Shown: positions 26,305-37,106, counted from the stretch's first letter. The stretch: 64,000 nucleotides of DNA from Nocardioides_C sp963700955 (GCA_963700955.1 CAVOZH010000004.1:372001-436000), one strand, 5' to 3'. Notes: a model not told the origin generated them from the letters alone. Program-made: numbers and translations.

Positions 26305-27246
26305 TCAGTCGGACGGTGCGGAGAACAGCATGCGGATCTGTGTGTTGCGGTAGCCGGCGCGATCGAAGGCCGCGGCCATCGGGGCGTTGGTCGTGTCGGT
26401 GGTGGCTGTGATCAGCTCCGCGCCGTTCCCGTGATGGATGCGGGTGATCTCGGCGAGGATGTCGTCGACGTAGCCGTGGCCGCGCAGCTCGGGGACGACG
26501 CCGAGGTAGCCGACGTTGGCGTTGTAGGGCGTCGCTGAGGGGATCGCCAGCCCGGCGACCGCGCCCTCGGGGGTGTGGGCGATGCGCCACCACTCGCGCA
26601 TGCCGGGGCAGCTGAGGTAGAAATCCATCTCGTGACGGGCGGTGGCCTGCGCGCCCTTGACTGTCAGGTTCCTGCGGGTCTCGGCGTCAAGACTGCCCTC
26701 GGCGACCCGGCGGAAGACATCCAGGAACTCCTGGTCGGATGCGCCGGCGAAGACGAGCCGGCCGCGCGAGGCGGGGACGCCGAGGTCGGGTGTCCACTCG
26801 AAGCGCAGCCGCTCCACCTGGTCAGTCAGCCCGGCCGCCAGAGCGGCCTCGCGCCGCCAGGCCAGTGCGGCTGTGGCGGCCGGGTCGGCTCGCCAGCCGT
26901 TGGGCAGCGTCAGGTTGTACAGCGGAAGTCTCTGTGCACCCTGATCGCCGAACTCCCGCAGGCCGGCGGTGAGCAGTTCGGCGGCCACCGCCGCGCGGTC
27001 GGACACAGAGGCGTCGACGTACAGGCAATCCAGCGCGATCGGGTGTTCGCTGTCGGGCTGCCCCCACCACAGCGCGCGGGCCAGCACTTGCTCGCCGTCC
27101 TCGGCGATCCAGGTCCACTCGGGCCGGTACATCCCCTCGGCAAGCTCGGCCAGGTAACGGTCGGCGGGGATCCAGCTGATGGGCTCCTCGACCGTACAGC
27201 CGACGACGCGGTCCAGGTCGGCCTCGGTCGTGGGACGGAACAACAT
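26305..27246 (-). CDS. GNAT family N-acetyltransferase (two GNAT modules)
   Basis: 313 residues. The N-terminal half ('MLFRPTTEADLDRVVGCTVE', 'WIAEDGEQVLARALWW') and C-terminal half ('VAGLAIPSATPYNANVGYLG', 'VVPELRGHGYVDDILAEITR', 'TTDTTNAPMAAAFDRAGY') each resemble a GNAT fold. The acetyl-CoA loop (R-G-x-G-Y) is intact only in the C-terminal half. The ATG at 27246 has GGAGG in front. The acceptor is unknown. The 387 bp upstream contain no gene I can recognise. Confidence 0.85.
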   Translation of the reverse strand: MLFRPTTEADLDRVVGCTVEEPISWIPADRYLAELAEGMYRPEWTWIAEDGEQVLARALWWGQPDSEHPIALDCLYVDASVSDRAAVAAELLTAGLREFGDQGAQRLPLYNLTLPNGWRADPAATAALAWRREAALAAGLTDQVERLRFEWTPDLGVPASRGRLVFAGASDQEFLDVFRRVAEGSLDAETRRNLTVKGAQATARHEMDFYLSCPGMREWWRIAHTPEGAVAGLAIPSATPYNANVGYLGVVPELRGHGYVDDILAEITRIHHGNGAELITATTDTTNAPMAAAFDRAGYRNTQIRMLFSAPSD

Positions 27247-27633
27247 GCTGCCTCCGATAAGGGGGTCAAAGACGGTGGGGCGGGTGGAACCGACCGCGTG
27301 TCGACGAGCTAGCACAAGAGGGGACTTCGGAACTGCCTTGGTTCGAAGGGATCGGTTCCCGACGTGGGCCATGATCGTAGGGCTATCGGCACCCAGGGGC
27401 GGCGCCAAACGGCACGTCGTTCGAACTCCAGCCAGGCTTGCGAAGGGTTCACGACGGTGCAGGTGTCCGCTGACCGTGCACAATCTCTCCACGTACGACG
27501 AAGCGCCCTCACGTATGCGTTCGAGAGCGACGCGAAGAAGGGCGCTCGCCAATGTCGACCCCTGCACATGATGGTCCAGTCAGGCCCGCATGCGAAGGTG
27601 ATATTGCAGTCGCCCTGGAGTGGGACAGCCTCA
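27247..27633. other. gene-free stretch inside the island
   Basis: No supported coding region, RNA gene or clear repeat is visible between the divergent GNAT and DinB-like genes. Open frames here have no family resemblance and run through poor codon usage. Confidence 0.5.
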
Positions 27634-27639
27634 TAGGCT
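27634..27639 (+). promoter_or_regulatory. -10 element of the DinB-like gene (leaderless type)
   Basis: TAGGCT ends six bases before the GTG at 27646; no ribosome site is present. Confidence 0.55.
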
Positions 27640-27645
27640 GCGGTC

Positions 27646-28212
27646 GTGAATTTCCACGAGCGCGATGACTACATAGCCGCCCTGAACTGGGTAGCCGAGG
27701 TCATGGCCTGCACGCCATCCCAGCAGTTGTCGCTGCCCACCCCGTGCGCCGAGTACGACGTACGGAACTTGATGGGCCACCTCATAGGCACCGCGGAGCG
27801 CGGTCTGGCCACCGCGGAGCGGCGGTCGACACGCCCCATCCCCCACGTGGTGACCGATGTCCCGGACGAAAAGCTCGCCATGACCTATGCGTCGCTGGCC
27901 GAGCGAATAGGCAATGCCTGGGCGTCTCTCACCCGCGCTGAGCTCGTCAGGGCTCCATGGGGCGAGTGCAGTGCTCTCGAAGCTGCACAGGGATTCACCG
28001 TCGAAACCGTGACTCATGGGTGGGACCTCACCGTGGCCACCGGTCGCGCAAGCGATGCCCTCGATGGTGTCGCAGCACGGTGTCTTCATGTCGCCGAATC
28101 AGTCATCCCCTCCCGCCTGCGCGGAGTCATGTACGCCGATCCCGTAGCCGCTGACGACACGACGTCTGCCACGGAGCAGTTGGCCAACCTGCTGGGACAC
28201 CGACGTGCGTGA
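27646..28212 (+). CDS. TIGR03086-type metal-binding protein (DinB / mycothiol-dependent isomerase fold)
   Basis: 188 residues with the four-helix DinB_2/maleylpyruvate-isomerase N-terminal fold: 'LPTPCAEYDVRNLMGHLIG' (the typical C-x-W/Y-x-V...L-x-x-H first His) and 'GFTVETVTHGWDLTVATGR' (the second metal His). Such proteins in actinobacteria are thought to act with mycothiol as S-transferases; this one has no assigned substrate. Codon usage is less GC-biased than in the flanking core genes, fitting its place in the island. Confidence 0.82.
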   Translation: MNFHERDDYIAALNWVAEVMACTPSQQLSLPTPCAEYDVRNLMGHLIGTAERGLATAERRSTRPIPHVVTDVPDEKLAMTYASLAERIGNAWASLTRAELVRAPWGECSALEAAQGFTVETVTHGWDLTVATGRASDALDGVAARCLHVAESVIPSRLRGVMYADPVAADDTTSATEQLANLLGHRRA

Positions 28213-28295
28213 ACTGCCTTCAGTGCACAAGTGGACGCCCGGCGCCTCGTGATTGACCGCGCGGCAAGACCGCTAGCCCGACATCAAGGAAGTCG

Positions 28296-28886
28296 ATGAC
28301 ATTCGTTTCAGACACCAGCCACGGCGGCTGCTCCCAGCAGCGGCCGCAGCTACATCCGGCTCTCGCGGCGCGCTTCAGTCCCCTTGCCTTCGACCCTAAG
28401 CACCGTCTCACCGATGCTGACGAGGCCGTGCTTTTGGAGGCAGCTCGATGGGCGCCATCGGCCGGCAACTCACAACCGTGGATGTTCCACTTCCTGCGCC
28501 GTAACAAGTTGGGCCATGACGGCCTCGTGGCGCGGTTGGCTCCAAGCTCGGCCCGTTGGGCCCCGTCGGCAAGTGCGCTCGTGGTCAACCTCGCGCACCA
28601 CAAGGTGGACGGAACGGACTGGCAGTACTCGGAGTTCGCCGACTACGACCTTGGGCAAGCAGTCGCTCACATGACGATCCAGGCAACGAGCATGGGTCTG
28701 TCCTGTCGTCAGTTCCGCGCGTTCGACCTCGACAAGCTGACTGACGATCTCCGCGTCCCGGAGGGATGGGTGATCATGAGCATGACCGCCATTGGCCGAG
28801 CCGGCGACAACGGGCCTAACCGGGAGCGACGCAGCATCGACGACCTGCGCCTGCCGCGTCGGCGCCCGATCACATCCGAGATGTGA
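28296..28886 (+). CDS. nitroreductase family protein
   Basis: 196 residues. The N-terminal segment 'RFSPLAFDPKHRLTDADEAV' followed by 'LLEAARWAPSAGNSQPWMF' is the FMN-binding signature of nitroreductases. Later 'DLGQAVAHMTIQATSMGLSC' matches the family dimer helix, and 'VPEGWVIMSMTAIGRA' the last strand. It reduces nitro, quinone or similar compounds with NAD(P)H and FMN; the substrate is unknown. An AAGGA ribosome site precedes the ATG. It lies downstream of the DinB-like gene. Confidence 0.87.
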   Translation: MTFVSDTSHGGCSQQRPQLHPALAARFSPLAFDPKHRLTDADEAVLLEAARWAPSAGNSQPWMFHFLRRNKLGHDGLVARLAPSSARWAPSASALVVNLAHHKVDGTDWQYSEFADYDLGQAVAHMTIQATSMGLSCRQFRAFDLDKLTDDLRVPEGWVIMSMTAIGRAGDNGPNRERRSIDDLRLPRRRPITSEM

Positions 28887-29168
28887 GTGCCGCACTCATC
28901 GACCGAGATGGACCCCGAGTGCGCCGACGGATCCCACGCCGTTGGTTGCTGACTGGCTCCCGATGAGTTTCCGCTGCGCCAGTTGTCCATCTCTGAGAGC
29001 TGGGCGCCACTTGCGTTGTTCCGCGCGCCGTGCGCGAGTTCCGGCACGCAGCTGGCGTGCGGCTGCGCCACACCATCCGTGCACGACCCTTCCTTGGAGG
29101 TTCACGATGTGTCCAACAGCCCGATCACTCTGTACGACAGTCGGCGTTGTCGCGGCGGCGGAGGCGTG

Positions 29169-30009
29169 ATGACGACAGTCGAGGCGAACGGCGTCGCGCT
29201 GGGGGTCGAACGCTTCGGCGATGCTGCGGCGCCACTGGTGCTGCTCGCGGGCGGCACGACGATGCTGTCGTGGCCCGACGCGCTCTGCGAGGCGCTCGCG
29301 CGCGGCGGGCGCCACGTCGTGCGATACGACCTGCGCGATTCCGGGGCGTCGACCACCGTCGACCCCGAGGCTCCGGCCTACACCCTGCGCGACCTCGCAG
29401 CCGACGCCGCAGCGCTCGCTCAGCGAGCTCGACGACCGGCCGGCACATCTGGCGGGCATCGGCGTCGGCGGGATGGTCGCCCAGGTCGCTGCGCTCGACC
29501 ACCCGGAGGCGTTCTCGGCGCTCACCCTGGTCGGAACGCGACCCGTCGCTCCCGGCCCGGTCGACGACGACCTGCCTGACCATGACGCGGCGACGATGGA
29601 CCGGCTGTTCTCGCGCTCGATGCCCGACTGGTCCGACCGCGCCGCGGTGGCGGAGTTTGCCGCCGCAGGTGCGGAGATCCTCGGCGACGACCCCGCCGCT
29701 GCGCGCGCGACCGCCGAGCGCACGTGGGACCGCACCCCGGGCACGCGGCCCGCGCTGCAGATGGCCAATCAGCTGGGCATGGTGTTCGCCAGGCTCGACT
29801 GCACGCCGCGTTGGCGCGAGCGCCTGCCGGAGCTCGCGAGTCCGGCGCTGGTGGTGCACGGGCGCCGCGACCCGTTCTTCCCCGTCGGCAACGGCGAGGC
29901 GCTCGCGCGCGAGATCCCGGGCGCACGGCTACTCGTGCTCGACCAGGCCGCGAGGGCTATCCCCGTTGCGGCCATTGACCAGGTCGCCGCTGAGATGAAC
30001 CGGCTGTAA
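29169..30009 (+). pseudogene. alpha/beta hydrolase, frameshifted and lacking catalytic residues
   Basis: The frame from the ATG at 29169 ('MTTVEANGVALGVERFGDA', oxyanion region 'LLAGGTTMLSW', 'VVRYDLRDSG') continues after about 29418 only in the next frame ('LSELDDRPAHLAGIGVGGMV' onward); one extra base in a GCTCGCTC context explains the shift. The nucleophile elbow, normally G-x-S-x-G, reads G-I-G-V-G, so the Ser is Gly. The usual G-H near the end is replaced by 'AARAIP', so the His is also missing; the Asp region 'VVHGRRDPFFP' remains. Loss of two catalytic residues plus a frameshift marks a dead gene. Confidence 0.8.
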
Positions 30010-30123
30010 GTGGTCTGCATGACTGGCTGCATCCGCAAGCAGTTCCGCCACCGATCGAATACACCGTGTAGCGAAGCGTGATGATGTCAGCGAGGTCGCG
30101 GTGGCCCGTCCGGAATGCTGGGG

Positions 30124-30489
30124 TCAGCGCGGGCCATGGGGGTGGCCGAGGTCGTAGGCACGGGAGAGTTTCTGGGGGACGACCATGCGCCAGGCGTCCA
30201 CGACCAGTTCTCGAGCCTCGGTCGGGTCCAGTGCCGCGAGGTCGGCGTAGACCCAGTTGAAGCGCAGTTCCGACTGCGACGGCAGCTTGAACTTCTGCGG
30301 CTCACCTGCGACCAGCGCCGCTCTTTCCTCCTTGGGGAATGCAAAGCCCATCTCGGACTCGTCGAGCGAGAACGCGACGTACACGATCTGCTTGACCCGG
30401 AATTTCAACCTGCCGCGCACGTAGACCTCATACGAGCGTTCGAGGTCCGAGCCCAGGAAGCGCACATCTTCGACCGCCGCCATGCTCAT
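30124..30489 (-). CDS. MmcQ/YjbR family DNA-binding-like protein
   Basis: 121 residues of the YjbR (CyaY-like fold) family: 'VRGRLKFRVKQIVYVAFSLD', 'EMGFAFPKEERAALVAGEP', 'ELRFNWVYADLAALD' and the C-terminal 'ELVVDAWRMVVPQKL'. Function is poorly known; some members are annotated as DNA-binding. The ATG overlaps the TetR stop by 4 nt (ATGA), so it is translated with the repressor and is likely part of its regulon. Confidence 0.85.
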   Translation of the reverse strand: MSMAAVEDVRFLGSDLERSYEVYVRGRLKFRVKQIVYVAFSLDESEMGFAFPKEERAALVAGEPQKFKLPSQSELRFNWVYADLAALDPTEARELVVDAWRMVVPQKLSRAYDLGHPHGPR

Positions 30490-31049
30490 TGCCCGTCGAG
30501 CACGAGGGCTGCGAGGTCACGCGCAGCCTGCGCCGGATGCCGACCGTCCTGGGTGGTTGCCCTGACCAGGGTGCCCTCGATCAGCAGGTGCAGCTGTTCG
30601 GCCGCGAGCGCCGGGTTGGGGTGGCCCAGTGCCTCGAGTTCTCGGACGAGGAGCTCGTGCAGGCGGCGGCGGAACGTCTCGGTCTCCGCATGCGCTGGAT
30701 GGCTGGGCTCGGCAAACGCGAGGTCAGTGGCGAAGTAGCGGCAGCCCCGGAAGCCGTCGTTCGAGACGACTTCGCCCAGCCGGTCGAACAGACCGAGCAG
30801 CCGGTCGCGCGGCTCCGTCGCGTCGGCCAGCGCGGACTCGTACCACGCCAAGTCCTCCTCGGAGGCGCGTTGGAGGACCGCCGTGACCAGTCCGTCCTTG
30901 CCGCCGAAATGCTCGTACAGCGACCGGCGGGCAACGTTCGCCTCCTTGAGGAGCGCGTCGACGCCGACGGCGGCACCGCGTGCGTAGAAGAGGTCCTGGG
31001 CGGCCGCGAGCAGGCGTTCGCGGGGCCCCGCCACCATCTTCGGCGCCAT
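30486..31049 (-). CDS. TetR family transcriptional regulator
   Basis: 187 residues: an N-terminal TetR helix-turn-helix ('LLAAAQDLFYARGAAVGVD', 'LLKEANVARRSLYEHFGGKD') and a ligand domain with 'RGCRYFATDLAFAEPSHPAH'. It likely represses itself, the coupled YjbR gene and the divergent SnoaL-like gene through two dyads in the 83-bp intergenic region. An AGGAGG-type site precedes the ATG. Confidence 0.92.
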   Translation of the reverse strand: MAPKMVAGPRERLLAAAQDLFYARGAAVGVDALLKEANVARRSLYEHFGGKDGLVTAVLQRASEEDLAWYESALADATEPRDRLLGLFDRLGEVVSNDGFRGCRYFATDLAFAEPSHPAHAETETFRRRLHELLVRELEALGHPNPALAAEQLHLLIEGTLVRATTQDGRHPAQAARDLAALVLDGQ

Positions 31050-31070
31050 GTGTCCTCCTTTGATGGACGG

Positions 31071-31113
31071 TAGACCGATCAGTCTATACGGTGGATGTAG
31101 ACCAATCGTTCTA
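31071..31113. promoter_or_regulatory. two TetR operator dyads
   Basis: TAGACCGATCAGTCTA (31071-31086, TAGAC-N6-GTCTA) and TAGACCAATCGTTCTA (31098-31113, one mismatch) lie 27 bp centre to centre between divergent promoters, a spacing of 2.5 helical turns. Confidence 0.8.
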
Positions 31114-31132
31114 TCTGTCAGGAGAGTGTGTC

Positions 31133-31582
31133 ATGACCGCCACCGCCCAGACTGCCCCGACCTCCCAGACCACCGCCGACGTCATCGCCCGCTTCAACGA
31201 AGCGTTCCGGAGCCGCGACGTGGCGGCACTCGCTGCCGCCGTGCACGACGACTGCGTGATGGTGTCGGCCCAGCCGGCACCCGACGGCACGACGTACGTC
31301 GGCAAGGGCGCGTGCGTCGCGTTCTGGGCCGAGCTGATGGCCGATGAGTCGACCGTCTTCGAGGTCGACCACGTGTTCACCGGTGGCCCCTGGGCGACGG
31401 TGCGCTGGCGCTACCGGTTCGGGCCCACCGACGCCGAATCGGTCCTCGGGGTGAACGTGACGAGGGTCAGTGAAGGACGCGTGATCGAACAGCTCGGCTA
31501 CACCAAGACGCCGGGTGAAGTGCTCCCCCTTCCCGACGACGGCACGAGCGCTGAAGCCAAGAACGCGGGGGAGGCGCAGTGA
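31133..31582 (+). CDS. SnoaL/NTF2-like protein (SgcJ/EcaC type)
   Basis: 149 residues of the NTF2-like cone fold: 'VIARFNEAFRSRDVAALAAA', 'VHDDCVMVSAQPAP', 'GKGACVAFWAELMAD', 'WATVRWRYRF' and 'VNVTRVSEGRVIEQLGY'. Members include polyketide cyclases, isomerases and detoxification enzymes; none can be chosen here. The ATG at 31133 was preferred over an upstream in-frame ATG because AGGAGAG precedes it at good spacing. Controlled by the divergent TetR. Confidence 0.82.
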   Translation: MTATAQTAPTSQTTADVIARFNEAFRSRDVAALAAAVHDDCVMVSAQPAPDGTTYVGKGACVAFWAELMADESTVFEVDHVFTGGPWATVRWRYRFGPTDAESVLGVNVTRVSEGRVIEQLGYTKTPGEVLPLPDDGTSAEAKNAGEAQ

Positions 31583-31823
31583 CCAACATCCCCGACCACG
31601 AACTCGTGGACATCGAGGACCGGACGCACACATCGCCGGATTCGCTGACCTTTCGCGTTGGGCTCGACGCCGAACCGTAGCCAGTTCCAGCGGCCTGGGG
31701 AGCAGGGAGCAGCGGGATCTAGGCGCGCAGCCGGTTCAGGTGGCGCTGTCGACACGAGAGCTCGCTGGCACCGGCTCGTGCAGCAGTCCCCAGCGTGCGT
31801 GGCCGTCGCGGTCGTTCGCTTGG

Positions 31824-32810
31824 TCAAGCGGGATAGAGGCGGGCCATCTTCTGGATGGTGTCGGTCAGGTGGGCGACGAGCTCTGTGGGGGCGAGTGCCT
31901 GGACGTTCGGACCGAGGCGGAGCAGGGCAGCGGCGGCATGTGGCACGTTCTCCAGGGGGATGGTGGCGCACTGCCAGCCGTCCTGGTCGGCGGGCGTGAG
32001 GGTGCGCAGGGCCAGCCGGGCGGCCTTGGGACCCAGGACGTCCGGGAGGGCGGCGACCCCGTCCGGGGTCAGGCGCACGACGGCGACCTGGTCGATGTCG
32101 GCATGCTCGTACCGTTCGACGTGGGCCTGCCAGAAGTCCGCCAGGTCGAAACCGTCGGGCCGGGTGACTGTCTCGGGCAGCGGGCGTAGGTTCAGGATCG
32201 CCGAGACGCGGTAGGTACGTGTCTGGCCACGACGCGCGGCGATGAGGTACCAGACCCCGGCCTTGAGCACGAGTCCGAGCGGGTGCAGCCGCCGGGTGAC
32301 CTCGCCGGGCCGGGGCGCCCAGCGGCGGTACCGGACCTCGATGACCTGGTCCTGCCAGAGTGCCTCGGCGACGGCGAGCAGGTGCGGCACCGCGTCGGGC
32401 TCCCGGTACCAGCCGCGTGCGTCGAGGTGGAAACGCTGCCGGATCCGCATCGACGCGTCCCGGTACGGCGTCGGCAATGCCGCCATCAGCTTCAGCTCGG
32501 CGGCGGCCACCTGGGCACCCAGGCCGAGCTCAGAGGCCGGCTGTGGCATGCCGGTCAGGAACAGTGACTCGGCTTCATCGGCGGTCATCCCGGTCAGCCG
32601 GGTGCGGTAGCCGTCCATGAGCTGGTAGCCGCCGGTCGGACCCTGCTCGGCGTAGATCGGCACGCCCGCCGTGGCGAGGGCCTCGATGTCGCGGTAGACG
32701 GTCCGGGCGGTGACACCGAGCTCCGCGGCCAGCTGTGAGGCGCTCATCCGTCCCCGGTTCTGCAGCAACAGCAGCAGGGACAGCAGTCGACTCGCGCGCA
32801 CCCGAGACAT
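31824..32810 (-). CDS. WYL-domain transcriptional regulator (YafY type)
   Basis: 328 residues: N-terminal winged helix ('LLSLLLLLQNRGRMSASQLA', 'ELGVTARTVYRDIEALATAG'), a central WYL domain ('EVRYRRWAPRPGEVTRRLHP', 'GLVLKAGVWYLIAARRG', 'TYRVSAI') and a C-terminal WCX extension. Such regulators sense ligands or nucleic acid through the WYL fold. It is divergent from the DUF1579-like gene, with a perfect dyad 15 bp from its start. The 241 bp downstream (31583-31823) hold no gene I can recognise. Confidence 0.92.
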   Translation of the reverse strand: MSRVRASRLLSLLLLLQNRGRMSASQLAAELGVTARTVYRDIEALATAGVPIYAEQGPTGGYQLMDGYRTRLTGMTADEAESLFLTGMPQPASELGLGAQVAAAELKLMAALPTPYRDASMRIRQRFHLDARGWYREPDAVPHLLAVAEALWQDQVIEVRYRRWAPRPGEVTRRLHPLGLVLKAGVWYLIAARRGQTRTYRVSAILNLRPLPETVTRPDGFDLADFWQAHVERYEHADIDQVAVVRLTPDGVAALPDVLGPKAARLALRTLTPADQDGWQCATIPLENVPHAAAALLRLGPNVQALAPTELVAHLTDTIQKMARLYPA

Positions 32811-32825
32811 TCTGCTCCACCACCA

Positions 32826-32842
32826 CTGACAGAAGATGTCAG
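32826..32842. promoter_or_regulatory. dyad operator for the WYL regulator
   Basis: CTGACA-GAAGA-TGTCAG is a perfect 6-bp inverted repeat centred between the divergent WYL regulator (start 32810) and the next gene (start 32867). Confidence 0.75.
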
Positions 32843-32866
32843 GGATACATCGAGACGATCCACGAC

Positions 32867-33316
32867 ATGAATGACTTCGACTTCTTCATCGGCTCGTGGA
32901 ACGTGGTCAACCGCCGGCTCAACACGCTGTTCGCCGACAGCGACGACTGGGCTACCTTCCCGGGCGCCACGAGCTGCCAACCGATCTTCGACGGCGCGGG
33001 CAACACCGAGGAGATCATCTTCCCTACGCTCGGCAGCCGCGGCTTCACCCTCCGCCTGTTCGACACCGAGCGGGAGGAATGGTCGATCTACTGGGCGAAC
33101 AGCCGCGCCGGCCTGCTCTTCCCGCCGGTCGTCGGCACCTTCACCGACGGCCGCGGCGACTTCTACGGCGACGACACGCATGACGGCAAGCCGATCAAGG
33201 CGCACTTCATCTGGTCCGAGGTCACCCCCACCTCGGCGCGGTGGGAGCAGGAGTTCTCCCCCGACGGCGGACAGACCTGGGAGTCCAACTGGGTCATGGA
33301 GTTCACCCGAGCCTGA
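32867..33316 (+). CDS. DUF1579-like lipocalin-fold protein
   Basis: 149 residues beginning 'MNDFDFFIGSWNVVNRRL' with alternating beta-strand patterns ('RGFTLRLFDTEREEWSIYWA', 'RGDFYGDDTHDGKPIKAHFI'), resembling DUF1579 and other calycin-like ligand-binding proteins. The ATG at 32867 begins at the conserved start. No signal peptide. Its pairing with a WYL regulator and shared dyad suggests it is the main target of that regulator; the ligand is unknown. Confidence 0.7.
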   Translation: MNDFDFFIGSWNVVNRRLNTLFADSDDWATFPGATSCQPIFDGAGNTEEIIFPTLGSRGFTLRLFDTEREEWSIYWANSRAGLLFPPVVGTFTDGRGDFYGDDTHDGKPIKAHFIWSEVTPTSARWEQEFSPDGGQTWESNWVMEFTRA

Positions 33317-33505
33317 CCAGGCGGCTCGGCCCGAGCGGCCGAGCCGCACCCCGTCCCGCCGCCGCGGAGCACGGTGGCTCGTCGGTCACGCCGTCGCGCT
33401 CGATGCGGTCGAAGAGCACACGCCGGAGAAAATGGGACTCGCGCGTGGCAGACCGTCGCATCGTCCTCGCTGGGACATCTGAGGGCCACACGCGCGCACG
33501 AAAAG

Positions 33506-33555
33506 CGGCCCCTGACCTGGAAGACGTCGGAGGACGCCTTCCAGGTCAGGGGCCG
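33506..33555 (+). terminator. long hairpin downstream of the DUF1579-like gene
   Basis: CGGCCCCTGACCTGGAAG (33506-33523) pairs perfectly with 33538-33555 across a 14-nt loop, preceded by AAAA and followed by TTTC. The size (18 bp) is larger than needed for termination. The stretch from here to 33827 holds no recognisable gene. Confidence 0.7.
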
Positions 33556-33827
33556 TTTCAGACACCTACCGAGCGGCCATCAGGCCACGCGGGATCAGAT
33601 GTCGTAGATCAGCTCGAACTGGCTCCTCGCAATCTGGGTAGCCCGGTGCGCATTCTGCTGTCGCTTGTGACCGGCAGAGCAGGGGGTCTTCGATGGCGCA
33701 CTTTGGGCGCACATTGAATCGCTGAGGGTCGCAGAGAGGTACCGACGCTACGAGCGGTTCAGACGGTAAGTCCGCAGGTCGGCGGCTAGATTCCTCTGAT
33801 GAACGCAGTTATCGGCAAGGGATCGCG

Positions 33828-33908
33828 CCCACGCTCAGGACCATCGGCGTCTTACCGATGACGCAGCACGTCGAGTGCGTCGCGCTGCTCACGCCGTTCA
33901 CCGGCTGA
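33828..33908 (+). pseudogene. displaced 3' end of a TRAM/TrmA-type methyltransferase gene
   Basis: An open frame ending in TGA at 33906 reads 'TLRTIGVLPMTQHVECVALL' followed by 'TPFTG'. It matches the C-terminus of the methyltransferase at 22.1-23.4 kb ('SLRAFDIFPMTHHVECVALL'). The DNA shares CCGATGACGCA exactly and most flanking bases. It has no start and no upstream gene body, so it is a stranded gene end, best explained as the right border of an element that entered the methyltransferase 3' end. Confidence 0.7.
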
Positions 33909-34103
33909 CCCGTCGGCGGAGGACCTCAGGACTCATTCGCACCCTTTCGTGCCTCGCGCGCGATCGGAGTGGGGCGAAAGGTCATGTCCGCCGGTCCGGC
34001 TGCGGAGCCGCTCTGGACGGCGACGCGCGCTCCTGGGGAGCCGGGCTCGCAGAGGTTGTCTCAGACGTGTCCGACCCGGTGGCGAGCGTCGCTTGATGTC
34101 ATG

Positions 34104-34119
34104 TATCTTGACGTCAAGA
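34104..34119. promoter_or_regulatory. dyad operator upstream of aconitase
   Basis: TCTTGACGTCAAGA (34106-34119) is a perfect palindrome about 85 bp upstream of the acn start. With the preceding TA it matches the dyad before trmO in 15 of 16 positions. A related TTGATGTCA lies 12 bp upstream (34093), hinting at two half-occupied sites. Confidence 0.65.
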
Positions 34120-34203
34120 GAAATTCGGACCCGCTGAATCTCGGCCGTTGACGGCGTGGGCAAGATGGGTACCGGACCGACAGTCGAGGTGAGGAGACGG
34201 CAT

Positions 34204-37083
<2,880 letters not shown>

Positions 37084-37106
37084 CCGTTCTCGGACTGGAC
37101 ACAGGG

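Larger units (their letters stand above)
23338..33854. mobile_element. degenerate integrated island at the 3' end of the TRAM methyltransferase gene
   Basis: The left border lies in the methyltransferase 3' end (CCGATGACGCA at 23327-23337). The same 11-mer recurs at 33855-33865, within a second copy of the same coding end. Just inside the left border is a frameshifted tyrosine recombinase. A 16-mer (ATGGCGCACTT-C/T-GGGC, 15/16 identical) occurs near both ends in direct orientation (23433, 33693). The cargo is unrelated accessory genes, two regulator modules and a dead hydrolase. M. tuberculosis-like gene order stops at the left border and housekeeping genes resume (acn) at the right. The borders are inferred, not proved. 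Confidence 0.6.

Noticed and set aside
27309..27569. Open frames upstream of the GNAT gene, including an in-frame N-terminal extension to 27567
   Set aside because: Conserved GNAT sequence begins at the ATG at 27246 with GGAGG in front; the extension shows no domain similarity.
33875..34096. Plus-strand open frame between the stranded methyltransferase end and acn
   Set aside because: Arg/Ser-rich shadow composition with no recognisable motif; it overlaps the displaced gene end in a different frame.
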